A DNA stretch of 64,000 nt from B46-G9 sp964581175 (GCA_964581175.1 CAZONI010000008.1:25730-89729); one strand, 5' to 3'. Shown: positions 52,682-63,562, counted from the first letter of the stretch. Made by a program: numbers and translations. The notes: generated from the sequence alone by a model not told the origin.

Positions 52682-55600
52682 TCATTGCACCGTAGCCCCC
52701 GAAAGGACGCCCTTATCATGACTATCCTGCACGGTTCCTTCAGCCGGGACAGACTTCGATTTCTCAGCCGGCTTAGGCGCCGCGGATTCGGCTTTTGGGG
52801 AAGGACCGGGTTCCCCGCCCTGACCCTGCTTGGGGGCTTCAACCGCCGGGACAAGACCTGGTTCATCGTTCGGCTTAGCCTCTGCAGGTTGGGTCTCCTG
52901 AAGAGCGCCGGGCTCTGCCGCCGGTTTGAGATCCCCCTGTTCGGCACCTTCGGCCGGCGCTTTTGCCTCGGCCTTCGGCGGCCCAGACGGCGTCGGCCTA
53001 TCAATTTCGAAGACATAGGTTTCCAGTGAACTGAGGGTGCCGCTGTGTTCTTCCGGCTTGTCGAAGCGGGCGGGCACTAATTTGGCTAATCTCTGCAGAC
53101 TCTTGTCGATCCATTCATTGTAGACGCCGCGGGAGATTAACTTCAGATTGCTCTCGTGGATGGCGATAGCCTTTTCTTCGAACGGATAGGCCTGATCTTC
53201 GATGGCCAGTTCATACTGTTCCTTTTCCTGGGAATTCAGCCCTTCAGGACGCTCCGAGGTCATCAAGGCTTTGCTGAAATGGGCGTAGATCTCGGCGAGG
53301 TAGAATGTCGCCGCGGCGGTGACGTCTCCGAGTTCGTAATCCACGAGCCTGTTGAATTCCTGTATAGCCTGCTCCATTAGATCGCGCTTCTTGCGAAGAT
53401 TTACCTTAAAGGGTTTTACAAGCTTGACGGCCACGAACTTGTCATAGGTCGATTGCGCCAACACCAGAGCGGCATTGGCGGCAAGGTAACGGGTGCGCGG
53501 GGTGCGGACGCTTCCTGCGGAAGCGTCGATCGCGACGATCTGCTCAAGTTCTTTCAAATAAAATTCCCGATCGTTTTGCGCCTTCAGGATTTTGGCGATT
53601 TTGTTGCGTGTCTCCAGGTTGAGCTCTACCGGTTGAGGAAAATAATCTACGTAGCGCCTGTACACCTCGAGCGCGCTGGCGCTGTCCTCATTCTTTTCGT
53701 ACAAGTCCGCGGCCTCCTGAAGGGCATCCCGTCTGATTTCGTCGTCGTTGGATTCCCTTTCGATTCGCTCGTATTCACTCGCCGCCATGGAGAGCTGGCC
53801 GTTTTCCTTGTAAACGTAAGCGAGCTTCCTGGTCGTCTCCGGCTGCAATTTGTGCCCGGGGAACGCGTTTCGGAATCCCACCAGCACGGAGGCCGCATTG
53901 TCCCAGTCCTTGAGTTGGATCAAGGCGGCGGCGGCGTCGTATTCGGCGTTCGGTCTGATCTTTGAGTTGGGCGCCATGCGGCCCACCCTGAGAAAATGGT
54001 CCGCGGCGGCACGATAATCCTTGACGGCGTTGGCCTGCTCTCCCTGCTTGTAAATCGATGCCGCGAGGTTGTCCATCAGGTCATGGCGCGTCTTGTCGTC
54101 CTCGGGAAGCAAGCTCAACACATTCAAGTAAGCGGCCTCGGCCTCGCTGTAGCATTGGAGTTCGTAAGACGAATGTCCGACGACCAGCCAAGCCCCGCGG
54201 ACGACCTCGACGTCTGCCTCGGGAAATTTCTCAAGGAGCTTGCTCGCTGCATCAAGCGCCCGTTCGTATTCCTTCATGCCATAGAGATCATCCGCGGCCG
54301 CCCCGAGTACGACCGCCGCCTTTTCGTGCGTCGGGAAGGCGTCGGCAAATCTCAACGAGCTGCGGACGACCTCCTGCTTGACCAGGTCCTTGTCTTTCGG
54401 ACCGACGGCGGCGAGATGTTTTCTGTAGGCGTAGACCGCCGCGTAGCCTGCCTTGGCTGAACTCTCATGAGGCGGGTAGTTATAGGCAGTCTTCTCATAT
54501 TCCACTGCCGCTTCGCCGAAGGACCCGTTTTGCACAAGCAGATCCGCCAAGCGGCAGTTGACGGCCGGAGATTCGGCGTCCTTGGGGAACGAGGTCAGAA
54601 AATCCCGATACCAATGCAGTGCCTCCTTGAAATTCGTCGCCTTGTCCTTGGCCTGACGGGTGTCCTGGTAGCAGGAGTGATAATAATTCGCCAGGTCCGT
54701 CAGGTTGGTTTTCAGGTAGCCCAGAACGTCCGGACGGGAATCGGGCTCGAAATACTTCCAGTATTCGGCATTCAGACCGTAGGTCGATGCGAACGCCTTT
54801 TTGGCCTCAAGAACCAAACTGGGGAACCCGCCGCTGGAGTCGATTTCGATCACCCGCATTTGGAAGTTGGGCGCCTTCTTGTGGAACGGATTGCGGCTCA
54901 CGAAAGCGTTGCAGGTTGCGCTGGCGTCGGCGTAGCGGCGCTTGTCGAAGTAGAATTCGCCAAGGTTGCTGTAGATGCTGTCTTCGTAGATGCGGCTGCC
55001 GTGGCGGGAGAAGTATTCCATCACGGAATTGGCCCCGCCGAGGTTGGAAAAGCTCAAGCTGATGACGCGGAAAGTGTCTTCCATACGCTTGCGTTCAGGC
55101 TCGTCCTCAGTCTGCTCAAAGTCGTACCCCGTGGACACCTTGTAATCGAGCAGCACAATGTACTTATGCAAGGCCTCTTCGTAGAGTTCTTGTTTGTAAA
55201 ACGTCCAGCCCAGTTTATACAGGGCGAGTTCGTAGTAGGACGAGCCGACTCCGATATTTACGACCTTCATGTAGGCGTCCTCGGCGTCAAGATAGCGCTT
55301 GTGCGCGAAGAAGTATTCAGCGCGCCGGAACTGCACTTCGTCCATATATCGGGATTCGGGGAATTCGCGGACCAACCGCTCCATGACCTCCATAGCTTCC
55401 TTGATCCGTCCCAGTTCCTCATAGGCTCGGGACATCTGGTACAGGACCTGGTCGTTGCGGTCATACAGGGGGTACTCTTTGAGCAATTTCTTGTAAAGGG
55501 CGACCGCTTCGAGGGCTCCCGTGCTCTCGAGATCATCCGCCCCTTTCGGAGATCTGGCCCGTCCCGCAGTTGCGGCGGGAGCCTCCCCTCCTTGAGTCGC

Positions 55601-56017
55601 ACGTTTTTCAAAATCCGCCTCAGACTCCCCTTGGACAGGAGCATGCGCCCTGGCCTGGTCTCTCGGCCCGCAGCCTGCGCCGACAGGAGCGAACTCGGGC
55701 GTCGCCGCCTTTTCCGGCGGGACCGGCGCCGGCGCCCGGCCCCCAGGCTCGGCGCCCTCGGTGAGAACGCCGTATTCTTTCTCGATTTTCAGGTCGGCCA
55801 GGCGACGGATCGCCTCGGGCGACAAGGTGGAGTCCGGCGTGTCTTCAAGAAAGCGCTGGTAGCTCTGCATGGCTTTATCGAGTCCGCCTTCGGTCTTCTC
55901 TTCCTTGATCTCGATCTGCATATTGCGCAACTTGGCAATCGTATCCATGTGGCTGATCGATTGACACGCGACCAGCATCAGCGGGGCCGCCAATATAAAA
56001 AGCCGGATCCGGTTCAT
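52682..56017 (-). CDS. Large TPR-repeat lipoprotein
   Basis: 1111 residues. Signal with lipobox MLVAC (Cys18). The body has many tetratricopeptide-type helices (VLYQMSRAYEELGRIKEAMEVMERLVREFPESRY and further units spread to about 850). The C-terminal 170 residues are low-complexity Pro/Ala/Glu (PAEGAEQGDLKPAAE type). GC-rich. It overlaps the preceding TPR gene by four bases. It should work as a periplasmic scaffold; analogy to the TPR proteins GltD/GltE of Myxococcus is inference from layout. Confidence 0.85.
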   Translation of the reverse strand: MNRIRLFILAAPLMLVACQSISHMDTIAKLRNMQIEIKEEKTEGGLDKAMQSYQRFLEDTPDSTLSPEAIRRLADLKIEKEYGVLTEGAEPGGRAPAPVPPEKAATPEFAPVGAGCGPRDQARAHAPVQGESEADFEKRATQGGEAPAATAGRARSPKGADDLESTGALEAVALYKKLLKEYPLYDRNDQVLYQMSRAYEELGRIKEAMEVMERLVREFPESRYMDEVQFRRAEYFFAHKRYLDAEDAYMKVVNIGVGSSYYELALYKLGWTFYKQELYEEALHKYIVLLDYKVSTGYDFEQTEDEPERKRMEDTFRVISLSFSNLGGANSVMEYFSRHGSRIYEDSIYSNLGEFYFDKRRYADASATCNAFVSRNPFHKKAPNFQMRVIEIDSSGGFPSLVLEAKKAFASTYGLNAEYWKYFEPDSRPDVLGYLKTNLTDLANYYHSCYQDTRQAKDKATNFKEALHWYRDFLTSFPKDAESPAVNCRLADLLVQNGSFGEAAVEYEKTAYNYPPHESSAKAGYAAVYAYRKHLAAVGPKDKDLVKQEVVRSSLRFADAFPTHEKAAVVLGAAADDLYGMKEYERALDAASKLLEKFPEADVEVVRGAWLVVGHSSYELQCYSEAEAAYLNVLSLLPEDDKTRHDLMDNLAASIYKQGEQANAVKDYRAAADHFLRVGRMAPNSKIRPNAEYDAAAALIQLKDWDNAASVLVGFRNAFPGHKLQPETTRKLAYVYKENGQLSMAASEYERIERESNDDEIRRDALQEAADLYEKNEDSASALEVYRRYVDYFPQPVELNLETRNKIAKILKAQNDREFYLKELEQIVAIDASAGSVRTPRTRYLAANAALVLAQSTYDKFVAVKLVKPFKVNLRKKRDLMEQAIQEFNRLVDYELGDVTAAATFYLAEIYAHFSKALMTSERPEGLNSQEKEQYELAIEDQAYPFEEKAIAIHESNLKLISRGVYNEWIDKSLQRLAKLVPARFDKPEEHSGTLSSLETYVFEIDRPTPSGPPKAEAKAPAEGAEQGDLKPAAEPGALQETQPAEAKPNDEPGLVPAVEAPKQGQGGEPGPSPKAESAAPKPAEKSKSVPAEGTVQDSHDKGVLSGATVQ

Positions 56018-57903
56018 CGACCCATCCTCTCTCGGGTCTGGGCCCTGACTGCGCGATCATAACTGTCCGCCAGGGCAAAACGCGCCTTGATTTGGAACTC
56101 GGTGAGCCGCTCGCGGCGCCTGCCGAGTTCGTTCACCGCCATCACTTCAAGCATGTGGCCCTGCCGCGCCATCAGTTCCCCCACCTTTTCGCGGGCCGCC
56201 CGTATCAGAATCCGCTGGCGGCGAATCCCCTTGTCATAGCCCCCGTAGCTTTGCGTGGCGGCTTGGCGGGTGCGCACAAAGGCGCTATACTGCTTTTGCA
56301 ACAGATCCACTTCGTGATTCAGTTCTCGAAGATGCCTGTACGCGTCGGTAAGACGCTTGTCGTATTCCGTATAGATGTTCCACTTCAGCACTCCCCGCAA
56401 ACGCTTGATCCGAGCGTCGATCGCGTCGGGCGCCGCAGCGCCGCCCCCTTTCAGCTTCTGTTCCAGTTGCCGAATCTGCTCACCGATAAACCGCTCCTTC
56501 GAAGTCGCCAGGTAGTCGGGCCTAGGGACAACCAGCATGGCCTTCAGGCGTTTTTTAATGCGGTCCCGCTGCTCAAGGCGCAGGCGCATTTGCGAGTCGA
56601 GCCCCCGGAATTCCAGGTCAATGGCGGGAAGCAGCGGTTCGTAGTATGAGCGGCGCAGTTGGATGATCTCCTCGAAGGCGTCCAGATCCGTTTCCCAGTT
56701 CTCCAGCTTCTTTCGCAGTTCTTCCAGGTCAAGATAGTTTTTGAGGGATTCCTGGAAATCATGGGAAGCCATCAGATCAAGCAGGTAGAAGGTCTCCGGC
56801 GTTTGCGGAAGCTTGCGCAGTTTGACGACCCAGTCGGCGTCCTGCTTCAATTCTTCCCGCACCAAGGCCTTCAGAAAATGACCCTCGCGGATGCTCTTGA
56901 TGGATGCGTCAAGCTTGTCAATTTCGGCGCCGAACTTCTCCAGTGCGTTGCCGTACATCAACGCCGCCTTGCTGTACACCTTCAGCTTGCCGTAGGCATA
57001 GGGGACGGCGAGCATGGCTTCCTGCACCGCTTCGTCCGTGACCTCTCTTTTCACCAGGATGCTCCAAGGAACCAGCGCCCTTTTGAAGCGTCCCTGCGAG
57101 GCATCCGCCCATCCCGAGCCCAGCAGCGCCCGGTTGGAGAAAGGGCCGTTCAAACGCACCCGGTCAAGCACCAGCTTGGCGTCTTCAAAATCCTGCTCCT
57201 TCAGCAGCTTAGAGCCGAGAACCAGGTTCGATTTGTCCTCGAGCGCCAATGTGAGAGGCTCGGCGCTGCGGATCTGACCGGTGTAATCGAGATAACGGCG
57301 ACCCTCCTGCTCCTTCCCGTCCCTCATCAATGCAATACCTAGGTTGTAGGTGCTGAAGCCTTCGAGGTCTTTCGCACCCTGGAGGTCTCTCAGAATGCCC
57401 GCGGCTTCGGCAAAGCGCCCGTTCGCCATGAGGATCTGCGCGCGCAGAAAAGCGAGATCGTCGCGAATCCCCAGCGGGACGACCCCTTTGATGCGCTCCA
57501 CGGCGTAGAGGGCGTTGACCGGCTGGTCTTTCTGAAAGTAGATCCGCGCCAGCCGGAAGATGGCCTCGTTGCGTACTCGCTCATCAACGTTGCCCTCGAT
57601 GACCGCTTTGATGGCGCGCCCGGCGCGCCGGTGCATCCGGTAGGCCAATTCGAAGTCGCCCACTGCAAACTCCGCCTGGTTGATGTGATAATAGAGAGTG
57701 TCGCGTTCGGGTTCATCGAGCCGGTAATGCTGCTGCAACTCTGTGTCGAGCCTGGCGATCGCGTCGAACCATTCTCCTTGGAACGCGTGGTAGAGGGCCT
57801 CTCCGAAATAGAGATCCTTAAGCTCTTTCGGAGCGGACGCACCGGCCGACGCCGAAGACGCAAATAACATCAAGCCCGTCAGTATGACAAACAGCCTCGA
57901 CAT
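56014..57903 (-). CDS. Exported TPR-repeat protein
   Basis: 629 residues: signal peptide (MSRLFVILTGLMLFASSASAG), then TPR-like repeats (about 35-330: YHINQAEFAVGDFELAYRMHRR, IFRLARIYFQKDQPVNALYAVERI and others). After these comes an alpha-helical, coiled-coil-rich C-terminal half (about 400-625). Soluble periplasmic or peripherally bound. ATG start four bases from the 173-residue gene upstream. Confidence 0.82.
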   Translation of the reverse strand: MSRLFVILTGLMLFASSASAGASAPKELKDLYFGEALYHAFQGEWFDAIARLDTELQQHYRLDEPERDTLYYHINQAEFAVGDFELAYRMHRRAGRAIKAVIEGNVDERVRNEAIFRLARIYFQKDQPVNALYAVERIKGVVPLGIRDDLAFLRAQILMANGRFAEAAGILRDLQGAKDLEGFSTYNLGIALMRDGKEQEGRRYLDYTGQIRSAEPLTLALEDKSNLVLGSKLLKEQDFEDAKLVLDRVRLNGPFSNRALLGSGWADASQGRFKRALVPWSILVKREVTDEAVQEAMLAVPYAYGKLKVYSKAALMYGNALEKFGAEIDKLDASIKSIREGHFLKALVREELKQDADWVVKLRKLPQTPETFYLLDLMASHDFQESLKNYLDLEELRKKLENWETDLDAFEEIIQLRRSYYEPLLPAIDLEFRGLDSQMRLRLEQRDRIKKRLKAMLVVPRPDYLATSKERFIGEQIRQLEQKLKGGGAAAPDAIDARIKRLRGVLKWNIYTEYDKRLTDAYRHLRELNHEVDLLQKQYSAFVRTRQAATQSYGGYDKGIRRQRILIRAAREKVGELMARQGHMLEVMAVNELGRRRERLTEFQIKARFALADSYDRAVRAQTRERMGR

Positions 57904-57906
57904 GAA

Positions 57907-58428
57907 TTACCTATCCTTGAGTTTGATCCTTTGTGCGGCCAGGGATATTTCCACGATCCTGGGGCCGACATCCTTGGCGAACTCGAAACTCTCCGTTTTG
58001 TGCAAGTCGGCGCCCCCAGAGGCTTTGCCGATTACAGACGCCTGGAGATCATGTTCGCCGGTCCGTATATTGCCGGTGTAGATAAGCTGCACCCCGCCCT
58101 TCCTCAACGCTTCGAGCTCCTTGAAGGTGTAAATGTGATGGGCGACCGGTTTGCCGTCCAACCGGACCTCGACCGAGTCGAGACGGAAGGTTTCGCCGCT
58201 CACCAATGATACGAACACCGAGACTTCGGTGTTGGACGGGTACAGCAGCTTCTCTTCGAGCTGGTTCAGTTCCGCTGCAATCGCCAAAACGTCGGTCTTT
58301 ATCTCCTGGACTTGCTCATCCAGGCCCTTGATCTGTTCCCTGGAGACCTCTTGCCCGTAAGCGACGCTCGAAACCAGAACAGAAACCCCTAAAACGATCA
58401 CTCTCAACCAGCAGAGCATGTTTGCCAC
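57907..58428 (-). CDS. Exported hypothetical protein with helical N-terminus and beta-rich C-terminus
   Basis: 173 residues. Signal peptide to about 25, a helical stretch (SREQIKGLDEQVQEIKTDVLAIAAELNQLEEKL), then a beta-rich domain (VSVFVSLVSGETFRLDSVEVRLDGKPVAHHIYTF, GEHDLQASVIGKA). Not a family I can name. Lies between the giant barrel and the TPR genes. Confidence 0.7.
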   Translation of the reverse strand: MANMLCWLRVIVLGVSVLVSSVAYGQEVSREQIKGLDEQVQEIKTDVLAIAAELNQLEEKLLYPSNTEVSVFVSLVSGETFRLDSVEVRLDGKPVAHHIYTFKELEALRKGGVQLIYTGNIRTGEHDLQASVIGKASGGADLHKTESFEFAKDVGPRIVEISLAAQRIKLKDR

Positions 58429-58453
58429 CTCGCCTTCGTTTGTAATGAAATCT

Positions 58454-61400
58454 CTATATCTTCCCGACCAAATTGATGAACACTCCCTGGTGTCTGTAAT
58501 CCAGTTGAGTCAAATCATCCGAAAAATCAGTGAAATTGTAGCCGATCCCCATCTTGAGGTGATTGCCCAGATGCCGGTATATCCCCACCAGCGCTCCGCT
58601 GCGGCTGTCCTGCGCATCGGGTAGATCAAGCATGCGCCCTTCCAGAAGTGCATCCCAGCGGAATAAGAAGTGCCAGTCCACCCGCAGGACAAACAAGTGG
58701 GCGCGGCTGTCGAAAAACTCAGGATTTTCTCGATCCGCGGCCACCTGGCCGTAACGGAAGGCGTACTTGCAGCCTACGGTCCATTGCGGCGTCAGATCAT
58801 ACATGGCATCCATTGATACGATATGGCTGCGCTGGACAAAGTCGGACACCGTATTGGCACCGGTTACCTGATCGGTCGCCGGTACATTGTAGAAGTAGGT
58901 GTACTTGATCAGCGCGTTCAGACGGTCGTTGTTAACGGAGCGATAGGCATAGCCCAGGACCGCTTCAGTGTAGTCGCCGTTATAGACATCTCCCATCGAA
59001 CTCTCACTTGTGGCATAATTGAATTTTCCGATGAGCCGCCAATTCTCGGACAGTTGGTATTTCAAGCTGTTTTTCAACAGCCAGGAGGTGCGTTTGTTGA
59101 AGCTGGTATCCGGCTGCTGGATGTTATCGATCCGGTATTCCAGTGCGCTGGCGATCTTCAGGCTGTCGAACCCGTAGCCGGCGCTCACTGCCAGTGCTTT
59201 TCTCTTGAGCTCGGCGTCGGTCTGAGGATCTTTGAGCGTGCCGAAGTCGAAATTGGCGCCCAAGTTGAGTCGATCGAAGGGGACGAGTTTCACTCCGGCG
59301 GAATGAGTCAGCCCGGTTGGCACGTCGCCATGGGCATACCGCTCTTCGAAGTAAACGCTCGCGCTGTCCGAATACCGCGTACGGAATCCGGAAATCATAT
59401 TGCCCTTCTTGGCGAGCAGGCCGTTGTCGGTCCCCTCGTTCTCGTAAGTGTAATTGGAGTAGACGGTGGTCCTATCGGAATAGAGGTATTCGGTCCCCAG
59501 CCGGCCGCCCGGCCCGAGGTCGCCTCCTGAAACCTCCCCCAGGAGATTGAATCGGTCGGTCATGCGCAAACTTCCGCCGCCGCCGATCCGGCCGTTGTCT
59601 TCACGATTGCCGCTCTTCTGAATCGTTTTCTGACCGAAACCATAGGTCGTCCAGCGCGTGCGGGAATCGTACAGCACCTTGAGCACCGCATCCGTGCGGC
59701 CGCCCTCTTGCTGGGTCTCGGGTACGACCTGTGAGTTGTCTTCACGGTTGTCGTGACGCGCGCCCGTACTCAAGGTCCAGTGCTCACCCATCCGGTAATC
59801 AACATCCAGCTCGCCGTTTTCGGTCTCGAGAGCTTCGGGCTGAACCTGTTTGTCCACTTTCAAACGGACACCCAGACGGTCGGTAACAGGCAAATCCGCC
59901 GTGCCGCCGTACTGGGTTATATCGTAGGCGGTGGTCTTGCCCGACGCTGAGTAGCCGGCATCGAGTTTCTGCAGGTAAAAGGTGGTCTTGCCGCGTCCGT
60001 TTTTGAAAAAGTCCTTGAAAGCGACGCTGGCGTCGATACGATAAGCAGAGGCTTCGACTTCGTTGTCGTTAAAGGGATTCGACGTGTCGAAGTTGAAACC
60101 GCCGTCATTAGAGGCCGTTGTGAGCACGCCCGGACCCTTGGTATGGCCCGTTTCGAGTTTAATCCATGATGCCGAGGACTTGCGGATCGTCAAATCCGCA
60201 CCACCCAGACTGTTTTCGATGTCTTCTTCTTTGTCCCGATTGACGGTCAAGCCGATTTTGACGTGGTCGTTGAACCAGTAATGAACCCTGCCGCCGGTAG
60301 CCAGCGTGTCCGGGTTATCAAATCCGGGCGTGAACTCATAACGAACCACCAGGTAGACCGGATTCCCGGTGATCGAACCGCTGCTTACCAGCATGCCGTC
60401 GTTTGCCGTTGCCGGCAGTGGTTGCGTCAGCAGGATGCGTCCCTGCAGGTAATCGATATCGTAATCGAGCACCGGCGTCAGGTTTTTCACCCCAAGAACC
60501 ATCCCGGAATCCTTGTCGCGGACCTCGATGCGCAAGCGTTCGGAACCTTCCAGAATGTCCTGCCGGCGCAGAAAATAGAGCGACCCGTCCGTACCGCGGA
60601 ATTCATCACGCCCCGCTACGGTGCCCGGATCTGCGGCAAAACCGTCCACCAGCAGGCGCGGCTCCCCGAAGCTGGTGGTACCGAGGGGCTGATAATGCAG
60701 ATTGGCGCCGTACAGCCCGCGGTCCACGTGAGCCAAATCATTATCGGTATAGGCAATCTTGAAGTTGCCCCAGAGTCCGTATGTTTTTTCTTTTTTCATC
60801 TTCATATAGAACTTGCCCAGGGTCGGCGCATCTTCTTCAACGGTGCTGTCATCACCGAAAGTCGGGTAGTGGTAATCCGGATCGATTCGCCGGAAAAGGG
60901 CGTCCGGGGACTTGTCCAAAAAATTCGAAAAAATCTCGTCCAGAGGTCCTTCCCGCGTATCGGCGCTTGCCGTCAAAGACCAGCCGTTTTTGAATTTGCC
61001 GTTCGTATAGAACGCCAGGCGGCCTTGGGCGCTAAAATCGTCGCTGTATTGCGGTTTGTCCGGCGCCAGCAGTTCGGCCGGGCCGTCGGTCTTGTTGGCG
61101 GATGCGGTCAAATCGGCGATACCCACAGTAAACCAGTCGCTCTTTTTCATGGCCAGATCACGCAGGTACAACTTGCCGCTGCCGAACTTGTCGAGCACAG
61201 CCACTTCAACGGTTTGCATGCCTTCCGGCAGGATCTCCTCGGCTGCAAAACTCCCCTTGTCGTCCACCGGTACGGCATAGCCGGCCAACCACACCTTGTG
61301 TCCTTTGGGAATTTCGGTTCCCAGGGTCTGAACCGTACCGCCTTTAAGGGGGATATTGTGGACGGCGATGCGGCTTTCGCCGTAACCGGCCAGCAGTTCC

Positions 61401-63562
61401 TTGCGCAGATTTGTCTTTGCAACAGACGGATCGATATGGTCGACCACCCATAACGGCTGGCTTTTGGTTTCATCGAAAAGCCCTTTCGAATCATACACCC
61501 GCAGCAAGTATTTCAATTTGTGGACAGGTGCAGAGAAAGATTCGAACTTCGGCTGCCATTGGGCCATACCGTCAGGATCCATCTTGATGACGGCGACGGG
61601 CGTGTCACGGTTGGACTGGTCTTCTTCGAAAACCCGGACCTCAGCCCGCTTGATGAAGCTGCGGTAATTGCTGTACATGCGGAAATGCACCAGATTCTCT
61701 ACAAATGCCGTATCCGCAGAATCATGATATTGGATCGTACGCGGCCAGGCGGTCACATTCAATCGCGGCTCAAGCTTCAACGTGTCATACTTGAACTGGA
61801 TATGGGCGTTTTCAAGGGCAACGTCGGTGCAGCGCTGAACATCCGAGCTGCATTTGCCCGGATCATCGAGCGGTTTTCCGTCCACGGTAATACGCATAAG
61901 ATTCAGAGCAAAGGGATCGGCCGGATGCACTTCGCGGGTAAACGGGGTGACCTCCACCCCTTCATAGTCATCGCGAACCATGAGGTCATCATAGACCACC
62001 TCCACGGCAACACGCGATATATCGGATTCTATAAAACCGGCGTTGACCACGTCATTGGACTGAACATAACCGCGGCCGTCGAACTCCGCCTGCCCCTTCG
62101 TCAATCCCATCTGCTTGCCGACGGCCGTCATGGCCCGGTGCGCTCGCGCCATGGACAAGCCGATGTCATCCTCGTAAATAGCGGCCGTACGTCGATCCAG
62201 GCGTTTGTCGCCCGTATAGCCGATAAACCGCAGGCGAACGTCGGTCTTGTCACTGATCTCATCCATGATGCGGCGGAGTTTATCGGTATAACCCGCCGGT
62301 ATTATCGGTTGCCCGTTTTGGAAAAGGACCGGATCAATACTGCCTAACACCGAATGGTAGACACGGGTGACGGTCTCGGTACCAGGAGCATCAGGACACA
62401 GTTGGGGCTCGTCGGGCAGATCCTGGAGCGGATCGTCGTACCAGAATTCAACTTCGACGCGTCGATTCAGCGCACGCCCCTGTTGTGAATCATTGGAGGC
62501 GATGGGTCGAGAGGCCCCCCTGCCCTCGCTTTCAATGGCGGCATTCGGCAAATCCAGGTCGTCCTGTACGGCGAGTGTGACACGGCGGGCCACCGCTTTG
62601 GAAAGTCCTATAGAATTCCCGTATATGCGTCTGTCGCGTCCTTCCAACGGGAGGTTATCCATATAGGCGATTATCTTTACAACTGGATTCTGTTTGCCGC
62701 GAAGATTGTTCATCGCCTGCCTGACCTGCTGCAGAAATTCTTCCGGTACGCCGATCATGCCTTTGTCGTAATGAAGGGGCGGAATCAGGTTCTTAATGCG
62801 CGCGCGATGGGAGTGCCCCTCCTTGTAACGCAATTTGCATACGGTTTCTGTCCGACAGACCTTAATGAGATGCACTTCACTGGGAACCATCACTTCCTTC
62901 TCGGTCGGTTTTTCGCTGATTTCATCGTACCAAACCTGCACTTCCACGCGGCGGTTGAGCTGTCGACCTTTTTCCGTTGCGTTGCCCGCTACCGGCCGGC
63001 TGTCGCCGAGCCCTTCGTATGAGATGGCTTCGGGAGGAAGATTCAGCGCGCGCTTGCAGTATTCGGCGACGGTGCCTGCGCGTTCACGCGACAGCCCGAC
63101 ATTGTCGCCGTATTTCGCGATCAGTTCATCCCTGAGGGGCTGGGAGTCGGCATGACCGACAAAGTGAAGTCGCACATTGGCACGACCGCGCATGCTGTCA
63201 AGGATTTCGTGGAGACGCTTGACGTAGTTCTCGGGAATTTCCGCTTCACCCGAACCGAAATGGATGGGCGGAATCAAATTTTCGAGCTTGATCGTTTTTG
63301 CCTGCTGTTTGACCACTTCACGCGTTTCCTTGCGATCCCCTTCATTCTTTTCGAGTATGGCCGGGTCATGGACCCACGACCGAAAGGATTGATCCGCCGG
63401 CAGGTGCATTTCGGCCTCCTCTCCGATGGTATCCGTTTCCCTTACCACTGATTCCAATCCTGAAGCAGCCTCGGTGAATGCGGCGAGAACAATACAAAAA
63501 CACAGCAACGCGACACCGTGCTTCAAAAAGAAGCGTTTCAATAGGATCAGGGTAGAAAACAT
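58454..63562 (-). CDS. Giant outer-membrane protein: three OmpA-like domains plus C-terminal beta barrel
   Basis: 1702 residues from ATG 63562, which has AAGGA 5 bases upstream; frames to 63574 or 63631 are alternatives. After the signal peptide come three OmpA-like domains, at about 95-212 (LHFVGHADSQPLR; LNRRVEVQVWYDE), 255-376 (IIAYMDNLPLE; ALNRRVEVEFWYDD) and 405-530 (more degenerate: LRFIGYTGDKRLD; ISRVAVEVVYDD). A middle region with Ig-like strands follows. The C-terminal 800 or so residues have alternating strands rich in Tyr, Asp, Arg and Gly (e.g. YLYSDRTTVYSNYTYENEG, SADTREGPLDEIF) ending in a strand LDYRHQGVFINLVGKI, as in outer-membrane barrels. Probably the surface end of the trans-envelope machine. 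Confidence 0.85.
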   Translation of the reverse strand: MFSTLILLKRFFLKHGVALLCFCIVLAAFTEAASGLESVVRETDTIGEEAEMHLPADQSFRSWVHDPAILEKNEGDRKETREVVKQQAKTIKLENLIPPIHFGSGEAEIPENYVKRLHEILDSMRGRANVRLHFVGHADSQPLRDELIAKYGDNVGLSRERAGTVAEYCKRALNLPPEAISYEGLGDSRPVAGNATEKGRQLNRRVEVQVWYDEISEKPTEKEVMVPSEVHLIKVCRTETVCKLRYKEGHSHRARIKNLIPPLHYDKGMIGVPEEFLQQVRQAMNNLRGKQNPVVKIIAYMDNLPLEGRDRRIYGNSIGLSKAVARRVTLAVQDDLDLPNAAIESEGRGASRPIASNDSQQGRALNRRVEVEFWYDDPLQDLPDEPQLCPDAPGTETVTRVYHSVLGSIDPVLFQNGQPIIPAGYTDKLRRIMDEISDKTDVRLRFIGYTGDKRLDRRTAAIYEDDIGLSMARAHRAMTAVGKQMGLTKGQAEFDGRGYVQSNDVVNAGFIESDISRVAVEVVYDDLMVRDDYEGVEVTPFTREVHPADPFALNLMRITVDGKPLDDPGKCSSDVQRCTDVALENAHIQFKYDTLKLEPRLNVTAWPRTIQYHDSADTAFVENLVHFRMYSNYRSFIKRAEVRVFEEDQSNRDTPVAVIKMDPDGMAQWQPKFESFSAPVHKLKYLLRVYDSKGLFDETKSQPLWVVDHIDPSVAKTNLRKELLAGYGESRIAVHNIPLKGGTVQTLGTEIPKGHKVWLAGYAVPVDDKGSFAAEEILPEGMQTVEVAVLDKFGSGKLYLRDLAMKKSDWFTVGIADLTASANKTDGPAELLAPDKPQYSDDFSAQGRLAFYTNGKFKNGWSLTASADTREGPLDEIFSNFLDKSPDALFRRIDPDYHYPTFGDDSTVEEDAPTLGKFYMKMKKEKTYGLWGNFKIAYTDNDLAHVDRGLYGANLHYQPLGTTSFGEPRLLVDGFAADPGTVAGRDEFRGTDGSLYFLRRQDILEGSERLRIEVRDKDSGMVLGVKNLTPVLDYDIDYLQGRILLTQPLPATANDGMLVSSGSITGNPVYLVVRYEFTPGFDNPDTLATGGRVHYWFNDHVKIGLTVNRDKEEDIENSLGGADLTIRKSSASWIKLETGHTKGPGVLTTASNDGGFNFDTSNPFNDNEVEASAYRIDASVAFKDFFKNGRGKTTFYLQKLDAGYSASGKTTAYDITQYGGTADLPVTDRLGVRLKVDKQVQPEALETENGELDVDYRMGEHWTLSTGARHDNREDNSQVVPETQQEGGRTDAVLKVLYDSRTRWTTYGFGQKTIQKSGNREDNGRIGGGGSLRMTDRFNLLGEVSGGDLGPGGRLGTEYLYSDRTTVYSNYTYENEGTDNGLLAKKGNMISGFRTRYSDSASVYFEERYAHGDVPTGLTHSAGVKLVPFDRLNLGANFDFGTLKDPQTDAELKRKALAVSAGYGFDSLKIASALEYRIDNIQQPDTSFNKRTSWLLKNSLKYQLSENWRLIGKFNYATSESSMGDVYNGDYTEAVLGYAYRSVNNDRLNALIKYTYFYNVPATDQVTGANTVSDFVQRSHIVSMDAMYDLTPQWTVGCKYAFRYGQVAADRENPEFFDSRAHLFVLRVDWHFLFRWDALLEGRMLDLPDAQDSRSGALVGIYRHLGNHLKMGIGYNFTDFSDDLTQLDYRHQGVFINLVGKI

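Noticed and set aside
54467..56062. 531-residue plus-strand open frame
   Set aside because: It is antisense to the TPR lipoprotein in a GC-rich region where stop codons are rare in opposite frames.
60263..61453. 396-residue plus-strand open frame
   Set aside because: It is antisense to the giant OmpA-barrel gene and shows no recognisable domain.
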